DNA of 64,000 bases from contig NC_044278.2 in the NCBI RefSeq assembly GCF_004027225.2, positions 55,049,743-55,113,742 of the forward strand, in the 5' to 3' direction. Source of the stretch: Strigops habroptila (lineage: Eukaryota; Chordata; Aves; Psittaciformes; Psittacidae). The notes beneath the pieces are model-generated. The model saw only the letters and a program-made list of their open reading frames with translations. It was not told the origin of the DNA and did not search any database. The first letter of the stretch is position 1. Each line of letters begins with the position of its first letter. This document shows positions 1-19,575 of the stretch, piece after piece. Made by a program: the position numbers and the translations under genes.

Positions 1-7825
<7,825 letters not shown>

Positions 7826-7908
7826 GATGGCCCAGATTCTGAAAGAAGGAACAGGACAAAGCAGGAAAGTGCTTGGCTTTTCAGACTATGGTATAGCTTT
7901 GACCATAA
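7826..7908 (+). CDS. SLC9A7: SLC9A7 coding exon (third from last)
   Basis: This 83-bp exon encodes 27 residues starting [17 protein letters not shown] and ending LWYSFDH, plus two bases (AA) of an Asn codon completed by the T opening the next exon. The acceptor TTTTTAG is at 7819-7825 and the donor GTATCC at 7909. The [13 protein letters not shown] segment is strongly conserved in the cytosolic tail of the NHE6/NHE7 branch, and the DGPDS start joins directly to VLQG of the previous exon. Phase, splice sites and protein similarity agree, so this is a confident internal exon. The tail region is known in mammals as a site for protein partners; nothing specific can be read here. Confidence 0.93.
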
Positions 7909-10900
7909 GTATCCTTTTGAAAACACAGCTTAACTTCAAGGCATGAAATGCTCGCTTTTTCTTTTCCGCATACATGTATGTAGCCTTAAGCACTTGAGAG
8001 AGTCAAACTGGAGAAAGATCAAGTCTTTGACAGGTTCAAGGCACAGAACTGAAGCTTGAACTCACTGCCTCAGAAGTTGGACCTTTCCCTTCTCTAATGC
8101 ATGGTATATTGGACTTGCTGGAGGACAGAAGCCAGTCAGTTCTAGGACCTGAAGTTCCATCCTAAGCAGTAACACAGCCAATCAAGTATTTCAGATCCTC
8201 TGATTCGTTCCATTAATCTGTTCTTATCTTTACTGATACTCATAGCACTAACTAGTTTTCCAGTTCACTGTACATGTCTAAGCCCTGATTCATTACTCGG
8301 AAGGACCATTTGCTTTTGTGATGGGGAAACCCATTGCTGATACAGGAAGTTCTGAAACTAAAAATCTGCATATGTTCCAGTTTATTCCCTTGAGTATGTC
8401 TGGAACTTCCTATAGGTGTTAAAGGAGAGTGTCCTTGTGTGTGTATATAGTATCGTAAACCTTTCTGAAGCTGCTATTGTACTGTTTAGATAGCCTTAAG
8501 TTTCTGAACAATTTTTGTGTAGCTGTCCTGTCTTTCATGCTTGTGTTTTGTTTTTGTTTTTTTTTTTTTTAATTTACTTAGCGTATTCTTACTCAGTATA
8601 TCATACAGGTGCCCCTCCTTAACAGCTTACACTCAGTAGAAAACAGCAAAAGACAATCTTGTGGCCATGGCAGGTCACTTATACCCAGAAGTTCAAAGAA
8701 GTTTAAGTTATTGATTCTTAGTAATTTCTGGGGCAGTTAAATATGTGTAAATACCTGTGACCGAGCCTTAATCTTGTTGCAGCTTGCATCTGCAAGTGAG
8801 TCTTTTCACTGGGGTCTTGGCCGTTGGTTGATAAGAGATTGCTGGCCTGTTGGAGGACAGTAGTTTCCTTCATGCCTTGTGTATCAAGATTTCCCACGCA
8901 GGGAAACCCAGGTAGAGTCTTGAAAGCATTTGGATCCTAATAGCGCTTGCCTGTTCAGGATAAAATGTTTGTGACTGATGCTTTCAGATGTATTGGACCA
9001 AAGCCCAGAAGGGAGTGTATGTGCTAGCTTAAATATTCATAAATGTTAGGAATTCCAAGTTAACCCTTTGAGTTGAGTGGTGGTGTCAAAGTGTATTGAG
9101 GTCAATTTTTGCTGACCCTGTCAAACAAGAAGTTAAAAAGAAGACCTCTGTGGTAAAATCACGGAAGGATCTGGCTCTGTCTGACTGCTTCTTTTTTGTC
9201 TTTTTAAGAAGGAAGCAGAGCTATCCTCTTCCCCTGCCTTTACAAAGGGGATGCACCCAATGAATAAAAGGAGTAGTTGGCAATGTTGACTTCCCTCAGC
9301 TGACACTAGCACAAGCACAGTCCTCAGCAGCTGCAGCAAGGGGAGGGGGAAGTACTAGATGAAAATTACAGCTTAATTAGCTGTTTCATGGAAACTTAAA
9401 GGACACTTACAGTGCATTTGCTTTTCAGTGGTGACTAGCAATCTTTAGGCAAGGTTTCTGTGAAGTTTGTGCCAAGGAAACTGACATCCAGAGGCAGAAC
9501 TCTTACTGTATCTTAGAAGTAAAAGCTTGCTCCTTCTCTTGCATTTGGATAAATGTCAGCTGGGTGGGCTTAAATTGCATGGAAGGGATGATGTTTAGAA
9601 TTGCCACCTCTGCACCCACAGGTAAAATATTTTTTGCTGATGCATTCACTCGGTTTGTGGGTAGAAAAGCAGATTGTCTCAAAATTCACTCTTTGCAAGG
9701 CAACTTAACATGAAAAAGATGTAAGTAAGTTGCATGTGGCAGTGCACTCCAACACTGGCAATTGCCTGCAGAGCTCTGTCCGGATGGATAACTGGAAACT
9801 GCATTCCACAGGAATGCAGAGTTCATTTATTGTCATGGGCTGTTCCCAGCATTCACCCACAATTGTTAAACAGGAAGAAAACTGCAACTTTGATGAAGTA
9901 CCAGATGTCTTTTACTGGGTTTGTTTTATTATGACCAAGTTGCTGCATGCCTGTCTGCCACAAGGCAATGGAGGCTGATAGGTTAGTGTAAGGGCAAAGA
10001 ACTTCTTTCTTTCCAGGACTGGGTGTAGCCATAGTGTTACTGGAGGAAGGAAGGAAGAAACATAACTCTGCAGCAGCATAATCATGCTGTTATATGCTCA
10101 AGTAAACATGCTATGCTAGGATCTGCTAAAAGGGAGGGATACATCTCTGTAAAAACAGCCCATTTTTAAACCCACTCTTTCTCCTAAGCACTTTCATTTG
10201 TGAGATGATCAGGGAAACTGTTATATTCACAAGTGGACTTGATTCTTAGAATTCTAAGCACAGAGAGAAAGTTGTTACCTCCAATATATTTACATATAAA
10301 ATAATCAGAACAACTTAACAAAAAAACCCCCACACCAACCCAAATCCCTGTGGTCCTGATTTCAAACAACATTTGGAAGTCTTAGCACTCTCCTCCTGAG
10401 CTCTGTTCTTGTGCCAGTCCAGATCAGCATGCTGCTCTGTAGCAGGGACACCTTTTTTGACTCCTGAGCATTTCCTCAGGCAGATTGTCCATCTGGAGTA
10501 CTAGTATGAACATATAAGGATTTACCTGGAGGCAGACATGTGAAAAGAGGCGTAAAGACACCTTCCTTTCCCACCCTGGTGCCCCCTCAATGTAATCTAG
10601 GCAGCACTGCTTTTCTTCTATGTTGTGTTACGTGGTTCTTTCCAGTTTTCCCTTTTTAAGGCTCTGCGTGGTATGTATATGTGCATTGCTGAGACATCTT
10701 TGAGCCTTACCAGAGTAAGATCTCTGGTTGCATCTGTGGTTTGGTGACAAATTGCTTTGAAAACATTGGATGGACAGTATTTCTTTATTTCCCGGTGTTG
10801 AGCCACATATGTGTGTCACGTTGTTACCTCTAGCTTACCACCTCAGCACCATGCTCCCTTCTTCACAGCAGAAACACCTTTGGACCTAAAGCACTTGTAC

Positions 10901-11225
10901 CTTTGCTTGCTCCTTTTGGCTCCAGAGAGCCCAAAAGCTGGAAACGTTGCAACTGCTTGAAGCTTTTAAGAAGAGAGTTAGCTAGTTTTCCCTGCGGAGA
11001 GTGTAAGAGTAAAGAAACTGCCCTTGAAAAGATCAAGGGAAAATGTTTTGGGGGAGAGATGTTTTTCTTTTATTTGTCTACAAAAGCAGATTTTTTCAAT
11101 GGATGTTTTATATGCAATTATTGAACTGCACATAGATCAAAGGCGGAACTACATTTATGAACAATTGTCTTTTTATTTTCAATGACGGTTTTTGAGCACT
11201 GGTGTGTTTTCCTTAACTACCTCAG
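7909..11225 (+). other. SLC9A7: SLC9A7 intron
   Basis: This 3.3-kb intron splits an Asn codon (AA before, T after). It holds a poly-T run near 8552-8571, a small GGAA-type run near 10043-10056 and several chance ORFs. No repeat family or RNA gene is recognisable. Confidence 0.75.
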
Positions 11226-11331
11226 TTATTTAAAGCCAATTCTCACTCACAGTGGCCCTCCATTAACCACAACTCTACCCAGCTGGTGTGGTCTGGTCGC
11301 CCGCTGTCTGACGAGTCCCCAGGTTTATGAT
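11226..11331 (+). CDS. SLC9A7: SLC9A7 coding exon (second from last)
   Basis: This 106-bp exon contributes one base to Asn and then 35 codons, [20 protein letters not shown] followed by CGL and [11 protein letters not shown]. This is a near-signature segment of the NHE6/NHE7 cytosolic tail, and the VYD ending and ILTHSGP variant match NHE7 better than NHE6. The acceptor is CTACCTCAG ending at 11225, and the donor is GTAAGT at 11332. An open frame running in from 11182 crosses the acceptor and is not all exon. The exon is followed within 80 bases by a (TTTTA)n run. Confidence 0.95.
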
Positions 11332-11412
11332 GTAAGTAGAACAACTCAATACTTCCGGTGGTTGGTTTTTTTGTTTCTTTCTTTTTTTTAAACTTATTTA
11401 ATTTCAGCAAAG

Positions 11413-11456
11413 CTTTTTTTTTATTTTATTTTATTATATTTTATTTTATTTTTTTA
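11413..11456 (+). repeat. (TTTTA)n simple repeat
   Basis: A T-rich run with TTTTA periodicity lies just downstream of the penultimate SLC9A7 exon. It is a simple repeat, possibly a decayed poly-A/T tail, and no element body is recognisable beside it. Confidence 0.85.
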
Positions 11457-13653
11457 GGCAAAAGGGTGGTGAGAGATACACACTACAAGAAAGTGCTGGT
11501 TTGTCCTAGGCAGAAAAGGTTTAAGATGCTCTCCCTTGAGGCAGCAGCTTCCATTAGTAGAAATAAGATATGATATTATTGTTCAAATACTACAGTAAAA
11601 AAAATGATATTTAAGTATATCAATAAATCACAGGCCTAGTCAATAAACCAGTTCAGCGAATCACTTCAAAACATTCAGTCCCTTCTCAACACTTTTGGAC
11701 AAGATTCTTTTCCTGTTACTGCTAAGGTTGCATTGAGGTCTCCTTCGGAGAAGACAGGCACGTTTACCCATGCCGGAAAAAAATCTGGTAGATCTTCCTT
11801 TCATTGTTTCCACTGTGAAATTTGAGATTGTGTTTCAGAAACCGTTCATCAGTTACTTATCTCAGTGTAGCAGGTCACTATACTGTCTTTACAGCCATGT
11901 CTTGCAATAATTAATGCTTCATTCTCATATTACTCTTGCAGGATCCTGATACATGCCATTCCTATCTGTACAGGATAGGAATGTAGATTCTGAAATCTAC
12001 AGCTCTATATAAGCTGCCTATAAATAAAACCATTGCACTATGTGGGATCACTGAAATTTACAGGTTCTTTGGAATGGTAACATCTCTACCATGTTCAAGT
12101 AGTCTTGGACCAGATTTCTATTAATCTTTTCCTAGAGAGTTAGGAATTCCAATTCCAACTTTGAAATACTTCCCCTGCATTTCTTTCTGGTGTAATTAGC
12201 ATCTTGCTTTCACCTGATAGTAAAATTTCAAAGGAATTTGAACTACCAGCTGCCTATTTGGAGCTATTGGTAATGCAAGAAATTGGCCTTGTTCCCATCT
12301 TTGCAATGCCACTAGAGATCTTACAACAGATCTAGGTTGGAAGGCATCCATCAGACCAATTAGCCTACTTGTGTGCTGCCCATGTGTCTATCTATGATCT
12401 TATAAGATTAGTTATCTAGTAACTGAGGATCTAACCAGAATGAACATGCAAGCTTTGACTTTCATTTTCTTTAACAGTTGGGCTTTTTTTTTGCCTTCTT
12501 TACTCCGGATTCTTAGCTACTACTGTATGTGGAAACTTATTCTTTAATTGGATTTGTTCTGACACACACAAATGCATACACAGTTGGGATGTTAACTTCA
12601 TCATTTAAAATGCTTGTAAGGCCGCATACTTTGTTAAGGTGTATGACGTAGAACTTTTCATTGTCTTCTTGTTCCTATTTCATTGCACTGCTGCATTAGT
12701 CTTAGGAAAGAATATAATTTTGAGATTTTTATTTCTAGTTTCTTTTCAAGATTTACAAACTCTGTAGTTGCTTTATTGCTTTTAGTTACTCTGCATAGCA
12801 GGGTTTGCTACAGCATTTGGCTATACCATTTTATTACCGGCTAAAAAGCTGTGGAATCTTTCTGCCTTCCTACTAAGTGCAGGTAAAGCAACCGAGAGTG
12901 CCATATGTTAGGGGGGACAAAAACTGCTTGGAATAGTTGTGCTTTGTGAGGCGTTTCCAGGAAAACTGAATGGTACATATGAGAGAATTAGAAACTGAAG
13001 ACTTTGAATTAAACATGCAAAAAAGTCTGTAAATACTCAAGAGAATGTAAAATACCTGGAAAATGTGTTTCAAAAAGAAGTAGTAAATTCTAGACCTCAC
13101 TCAGATGCATGTCTGAGCAGTTATGACATCTACATAAAGAAGAATGAGAAGAAAGCATGCACATATGTGGCGACACTGACTGTGTATTTGTGTATTGTTT
13201 TCAACTTTTGTTCCCTCCCTGGCTTTATTACACCCTTATTTAGAATTCATTTTCACTTCTGCGACTGGGAGTACCTCTTTTTAATTAGATGCCAAAGGGT
13301 GAGTTCTAAAGTCTGAAAGTCAAATAATGTTATTACATAGTCCACCTACAATCTATTCCTAAGTATGAGAGCGTGTCCTCTAAGCCTGAACTTGCATGCT
13401 GTACATGTAAGTTTGAGTCATCATGCAGGGGTGAGGTACAGTGGACTTTTTCCAAAGCTCCAGTTACTATTCCTTGCTGACGTTCTCCTACTGCTTTAAG
13501 ACTGTGTCACTAGGCTCACTGTCAAATGTTTCCCACCCAAACAGAATCCAAGTTGGAATTTAAAAGCATGAAGAGCTGCTGTTGTTAGTGTTTAAAATTA
13601 TAATTTTAAAAAATTCACTCCTATATTTCTTTCCTGGTGCTATCTTCAGTGTA

Positions 13654-13733
13654 TGTCCCTGACCATGGCAGGGAGAGTGGAACTAGGTGATCTTTAAGGT
13701 CCTTTCCAAACCATACCACTCTGTGGTTCTATG
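13654..13733 (+). mobile_element. CR1 LINE 3' end fragment
   Basis: This matches the terminal part of avian CR1 elements: a TGTCCCTG-CCATGGCAGG hairpin-like segment, then GTGATCTTTAAGGTCC and a tail ending in TGTGGTTCTATG, a variant of the usual ATTCTATG ending. It is heavily 5'-truncated (about 80 bp), as is typical of CR1, and sense to SLC9A7. Divergence from the usual tail suggests an old copy. Confidence 0.88.
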
Positions 13734-16700
13734 TCCATTTGGAAGGGCTTTCCATTTCATTCCAAAATGATGTAGGTCACTTTTTTCTGCCCTATTGACA
13801 TGCCTTTTAAAACTTCTAGTAATTCTGTTTCATCAACTATTCATCCAATTTGAAAGAAGCATCTGTGTTTTCACCTGCTCTTCCTCATGATTAAGAAACC
13901 CTGGGAATTATCTTGTTTGTTCAGGAGTGTGGGGTTTTTCTCCTATGCACTTTCACACCCATTTTTTTTAAAGTTTATTTCTTGCACCATATACAGTGTG
14001 ACAACTTGGCATGAAAGTAGAGGGAATTGAATTATTTTTCTAAACATGCAAACCCAGTAAAGGAACTTCATTTGTATTCTCTGTATGTCTTGGAGGAGGT
14101 AATTCTCAAAACTGGTAAGAAAACTCTTCACCTGTGCCTCCCCCCTTCCCTTTCTTAGTAGCTCAAGCTTCACAGCGAAAAGTTGGTTAGTTTCCTTGAA
14201 GAATTTGAAGTCAGCTGAGAAATCAAGAAACTCTAAGCAGAGCATCAGATTGAAGTTGTAACATACTTTGCATGCCTGCTACATGACACTTTTGTTTTGG
14301 AAGCAGAAGATAAGGAATTTCTGATGCAAGTTTTGTCATCCACATTGCCTGTGTTGTATTCAGCACCAGCAGTGTACGTGATGATTACCAGCACTTTGTA
14401 TGTGTGGTGTACTTGGCAATGCAAAAAGAAGCACATGCATTAGGAGGCAATAAAGACTGGCTTTGTAAGCAGTAACTCCAAGCTTTAGCTGTTCAAATGT
14501 CTCCAGCATGCTTTCTAAAGAGCATGAGCAGATTTTACCACAAATGGGACAGTTCTCTGAGGGCCCTCAGGGTTATGGTCAGCACATCAAAGCAAATTCA
14601 GTCTTTTGTAGGGTTTTGGATTTAGCTACTCAGCCATTCTAGCTTGTTAGTTTTAAGTAGTGAAATTCAGACCTATGTTTTTTGAGTGAATTGAAGCTAT
14701 TCCTACAGAACTGTAGGGACGGCAGAGGCCGGTTTAGGGTTATTCTTGGAAGAATTTCAAGTCTCTAGGGATCTACTTGGATACATTTCCTGCCTTTCTT
14801 GAATTGTTCATGCTGCATGAAGCACAGTAGGTTTATTCACCCATCCTCTTTGCTTGCAAACATAGCAAATCTGTATGCTACATGGTGTTCATGGATGTTC
14901 TCTGGGGAAATACACAAAATAAACTGCCTGCTACTTGCAGTGCTTTTCAGAAATGAAATAAATAAGTGGAATTTGACTTGTAGAAGGCAATGTTTGTTCA
15001 GTACACTGAGAGAAAGCTCAGTGTTTTCTCTGGAACTGATCATGTTTACATACATGTAAGCATAGCCTGGGACAAACCAGCAAAGACTGAGTTAGGACTT
15101 GCCCTATAGTATAAAGCCCGTGGCCCTCTCAGTACTTGGCTTCCAAGAGCTTTTCAGTCTTTTGGAGAAACTCAAGTTATAGTGTGTGTTCTTACCAGTT
15201 TCTTGTCTGACAGGTGGCCATAAGGATTCACTGTTAAATAGCATTGAGGAGATAGAAGATGCTTTGGCACCTTGCTGCAGCCACTTCACATGTGGCCTTG
15301 GTATCACAATACCTCCTGGTGTGCTGTTAGCCCTGCCTTCTCCTCGTTGGTGCTTCTCCAAGGGCAAACACCATGAAAGGCAACTTGTGATAGAGCTGCT
15401 TTTCTTTGAGTTCTTAAAACATAACCAGTCAGCTGTCACAAACTGCTTTCTTGCTAATTTTTCTGCTTTTCATCTTTGTTTGAATGTCTCTTCTTCAAAA
15501 ACAGAATGCATAGGGACATCAGATTTTCTTAAACAGCTGATTTTGTGTATCTTTTCTAATCATCTTGGTCTCGTCCCTCAGACTTTTACTTTTTTTCAGT
15601 GAAAACCTTGTAAAGGCTGTTTCTGCCAACTAGAGCTGAACTCTTTAATTTCTGCCTTTCTTTCTTAAGATTGTGGCAGTGGTTCAATGGTTTTTTTGCA
15701 ATCAAAGCAAGCAAGTGTCCAGAACTCTTTGCTCTTTGAGAACTGTATTCTCTATCACAGTAACCCTGTCTCTAATAAGTGATGATAAATTTGGATGCCT
15801 CAAAGGTTCTGAGGAATTAGCATTCATTTTAAGTAGGGCTTGTCTTGTATCTGACACTGAACTGCACCATTTCTGTCATTGGTTTTGGTAAACTCTTGAC
15901 ACCTCTTCCAGTCCTCATTAGTTAAATAGTCTGCATCATCTAGAGGATTCTGCTGCCTTATTTTGGCTAATTATCATTCTGAAATAATGACAGGAAGCTT
16001 TCCCAGGTAGCTTTATTTAACCAGGCACTGTATTTTTCATTGCGGACAGGCTAATCAGCATTTTCAATCTCAAGTGCCTCCTGTTCTGCAGTGCAGGTAG
16101 GGCTTTCTGGTCAGGCTGATCACAAGCATCCTACCTTGTGTAGCCTCTGCCCTCCTTCCTCTGCTGAAGTGGAAGAAGACGATATATTTTGAGAACATAG
16201 CCTGCTCGGGTGTCCAGCCTACCAAGGAGAACAGCAATACACACACTTAGTTTCATTCTTGCTAAGCAATATGGAGCTATTCACATGGGGAAATAATTGC
16301 TTTCAGATACAAGAAAGCAAGTTTATAGCTGATAGAATTTCCTTCAAATATGAGGAAGCCCCATTTTGTGACTAATTCAGCTGTTTTGCCTTTTAACAAG
16401 ACCATGTTAAACAGAAGTGAAACATGGTACAGGTGCTTGCTGTTGTGGAGAAATTAATACTCCAGCAATTTCTAGTCTCTGATTATGTATTTCATCTTGT
16501 CTTTGCCAAAATAAATTCACAGGGTTCCATGAGCCACTTTCTTAAATGATTTTAAAAATGAAACATGAGAACTAGTTGCAAAACTATGAAGCAATCACTT
16601 TCTTGTATCAGTCTTTCTACTTGTATGGCTCAGGAGCATTTCTAAGAGCTAGGTCAAATAATTCTCCATTTAGTACTAGGTAAGATGAAGCAGATAGTTT

Positions 16701-17244
16701 TAAAAGAGTCGATCTATAACAAAAACTTGTTCAGGAAAACTTGAATATAAGGAATTTGGGCTTAATGAGTTCTTACCAGCTTACATAAGTCTTATGTTAA
16801 ATAGACAAATTCACTAGTAACAGATGCAACTCTGACTTTGTATCTGGAGTGACTTAATTGTGCTTCGTCTCCAGTCTTTTTGCTGTACTGCCTTCTAAAT
16901 TGTCACACAAAAACCAGTGAGCAAAAAACTGCTCACCTCTCCTGTACTTCTGGTAAACTTCCAGTGCTATTAAATCCTCAGTTACCTGTTTTAAAACCTA
17001 GTTCTTGGATTCAGCTCCCCCTCATCTCTCCACAACAGCAGTAGTTATATAGGGAGCAGTAAGCTGATTTGCAAACACTAGGATCAAAGTTATTTTTAAC
17101 ATTTCTTAAAGTGGATCTTTACGGCTTTCTGCTTCTGTGTTAACACATATTAATTGAACGTGTCTTCTGTTCAGTTACCTTCTTGACAAAGACTAGATGT
17201 GTGCTGTACAAAGACTTTTTCTTTATTTTTATTTCCCCCCCCAG

Positions 17245-17493
17245 AATCAAGAACAGCTTAGAGAAGAGGATTCTGATTTTATTCTGAATGATGGTGACCT
17301 TACTGTGACATATGGTGATACAACAATAACTGCAAATGGTTCTTCTGGCCCCCATACAGCTACCACTAGCCTTGATGGCAGGAGAACAAAAAGCAGTTCA
17401 GAGGAAGCACTGGAACATGATGTGGGAGCAGCAGATCACGAAGTTACAAGCAGGGGTACCCGGCTAGTATTTCCTCTGGAAGACAATGCATGA
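17245..17493 (+). CDS. SLC9A7: SLC9A7 terminal coding exon with stop codon
   Basis: This exon starts in frame with [20 protein letters not shown] and encodes 82 residues to a TGA at 17491-17493, ending [12 protein letters not shown]. That exact C-terminus is the hallmark of NHE7; NHE6 ends differently. The exon holds an acidic stretch (EEDSDF), a TYGD motif, a Ser/Thr-rich linker and the [11 protein letters not shown] segment, all typical of the NHE7 tail. An ATG at 17197 lies in the intron and is not a start. Together the four exons give the last 166 residues of a protein that is about 725 aa in human. The transcript converges on CHST7. Confidence 0.97.
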   Translation, partial: NQEQLREEDSDFILNDGDLTVTYGDTTITANGSSGPHTATTSLDGRRTKSSSEEALEHDVGAADHEVTSRGTRLVFPLEDNA

Positions 17494-19575
17494 TTACTGA
17501 CTCAGTAAAAATAACTCTTGCTCTGTGGATGGATCAAGGAAGACTGCAGGCCACTGTGTCACTTGAGGTGGGGATGTTTATTTAAACAAGTCAACATGCA
17601 TAAGTGGTTTTACTAGGGTCTGAAGATGTCACCTATTTTTTACTCAAGATGCTGACAGTGGGGTTTTCTAAATGTCTGAAAAAGGACGAATGAGAAAACT
17701 GGTCATTCTCCTATTTTCAACCACATGTTGAATCCATGTATAACTAGCATGCTGCAATTGTCTTGTTCAGCTGCAGCAGCTCTCTCTGAAGAGAGGTACA
17801 TGAAAACATTGTCACAGAACTGAGCTTGTCTTGGCTTAGCTTGAGAATGTGGAAGAAGAAATATAAACCTGATAATTGAGGTGGAAAAAGATTTGTGTGT
17901 ATCTGAGTGTGGAGAGATCCACTGTCAACTTCTCTCACTGAGGAAACTATCAAGTAAGACGGGACAGTATATATTAGGACTACAGGTGCATGAATGCAAG
18001 ACTGCGTGGGGAATCTGTTACTGCAAGGTGTACTTAATGCATTTCAGGGAAAAGAAGATTTCTTCACTGGATAGGTGTTTAAATAGAAAGGCAATGAGAG
18101 CTACTTGTCCCTTTAGCTTTAGGCAACTTGACTACTACTATTAGCCGAACTTCTAGTGCCTCAAAAGAAAAGCATCCACTTTCCTGTGGTCTAAGATGTA
18201 CCTGAACCAACACAAGCCTGGAGCCAGGCTCTCTTGGGTAGAAGTAAAGAGATAAAACCTTCTCTCCCTTAAGGTTCTTAGAATCAGGTGGAAATAGTTG
18301 GAAATGTATCTTGGGCTGGGGAAAACAGCAGATGAGTAGGATGGGGGGGAAGAGAGATTGAGAGAGAGACAGTATTGAACTTGCATAGAACCATGAGGTT
18401 TCATATTGCTCAGAAGAATCCATGGACTCTGCTTACAGTTTTTGCGTGTGATAAACAGCAAACATCTAATTAAATGGACAAGCAAATACCACTGGCTTTA
18501 CCATTTGTGACTATCCTAAAAGAAAGGTGTTTACTCCTGTTCTCTTTCGCAGAGTAGATGTGAAACTTCCATGGGGCATTGCACAACAACATATAAGCTA
18601 CGAAAGCAATGAACTGTAGTATCTTAAATGTGAAAAGGGAAATATCTTTGCCTAGTATTTAGCCCACTTACACGTAGGCTAGCTTTAACTTATTGCTAAA
18701 TGCTTTTTAATTTCCAAATGAGGAGATATCGTTGTCTTTGCCAGTAGCTGAAAATTTATGCTTTGAAGAGCAGTTCAGCTGTTTAAAGCATGCAAAAATG
18801 TGATTTCATTCTCGTGTCTCAAAAGGTTTATTTTTTTAAAGAGTTCTGTGGCCCACTAACGTGATGTAATATCAGTTTGTCTAAAAAGTGTGTTTTTTCT
18901 TGCTGCCATTTCAGTTGTTCCTCTCAAAATTGTGTGTGAGTAAATACCCACTGTTTTTCCTTAACTATTAAACTTAACGGGCTAACTTCGGTATGAGAAC
19001 TTACTGCTGCAGAGAAACTTTGCAGTCATATTGTCTAGTCTGCTTTCTTTCAGCTGTGTTCTCTAATGAGTGATCTACCTCCTTGTCTGTCCCTCCAAGG
19101 TAAATTTGTAAAGGGCATTGATCTGTAATGACTGTCTGATATTATTAAGAGAGACAAGAAAACCAGAAGTCTTTGTGGGAAAACTGGAAGACCAATACAG
19201 TCAGCTCTGTTCTTAAATGGTGAAGAGTAACAAACCCTGATTGAAGACCTCCAAGCAGAACAACTCCATTTCAGTTCTCCTCTGCTTTCAAGGAAGACAA
19301 AGCAGATAGCAATGATCCATGCTATTTATACTGTTTACATGGCTTGTTTTCTCCTTTTTGTTTAAGTGCTCTGGCAGTAGAAAAAGTAGTTTCCTCCTAA
19401 ATTGCAGAAACAATTACATTCATTTTGGACAACACTTTGGGACCTATGCTGTCAGTGCTGAGTGAGGCTTGAGACTTCTACAACAATTTGCATTATTAAC
19501 TGAATCATATGAACCAAATTTTGGGTTGAGATAGTGAAACATACTCAAAATAAATGGATTTAATACAGTGAGGCA
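17494..19575 (+). other. SLC9A7: Probable SLC9A7 3' untranslated region
   Basis: This sequence follows the SLC9A7 stop, is moderately AT-rich and has no recognisable repeat, which is consistent with a continuous 3'UTR of about 2 kb. The first canonical AATAAA after the stop is at 19549-19554, and a variant ATTAAA lies at 18967-18972. The end point is inferred. Open frames inside (for example 17881-18144) resemble no protein I know. Confidence 0.5.
19549..19554 (+). promoter_or_regulatory. SLC9A7: Candidate SLC9A7 polyadenylation signal
   Basis: This is the first canonical AATAAA downstream of the stop. A second canonical copy is at 19744-19749 and could be used instead or as well. I cannot see transcript ends, so use of either is inference. 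Confidence 0.35.

Larger units (their letters stand above)
11332..17244 (+). other. SLC9A7: Last SLC9A7 intron
   Basis: This is the 5.9-kb phase-0 intron before the terminal exon. It contains a (TTTTA)n tract at 11413-11456, a short CR1 3' tail at 13654-13733, and a possible very degraded CR1-like piece near 12320-12370. The acceptor is T-rich followed by nine Cs and AG at 17243-17244. No further exon is needed, because the protein reads through without a gap. Confidence 0.78.

Noticed and set aside
17197-17244. ATG-initiated start for the terminal SLC9A7 exon frame
   Set aside because: These bases are intron polypyrimidine tract and splice acceptor. The exon starts at 17245 and continues the frame from the previous exon.
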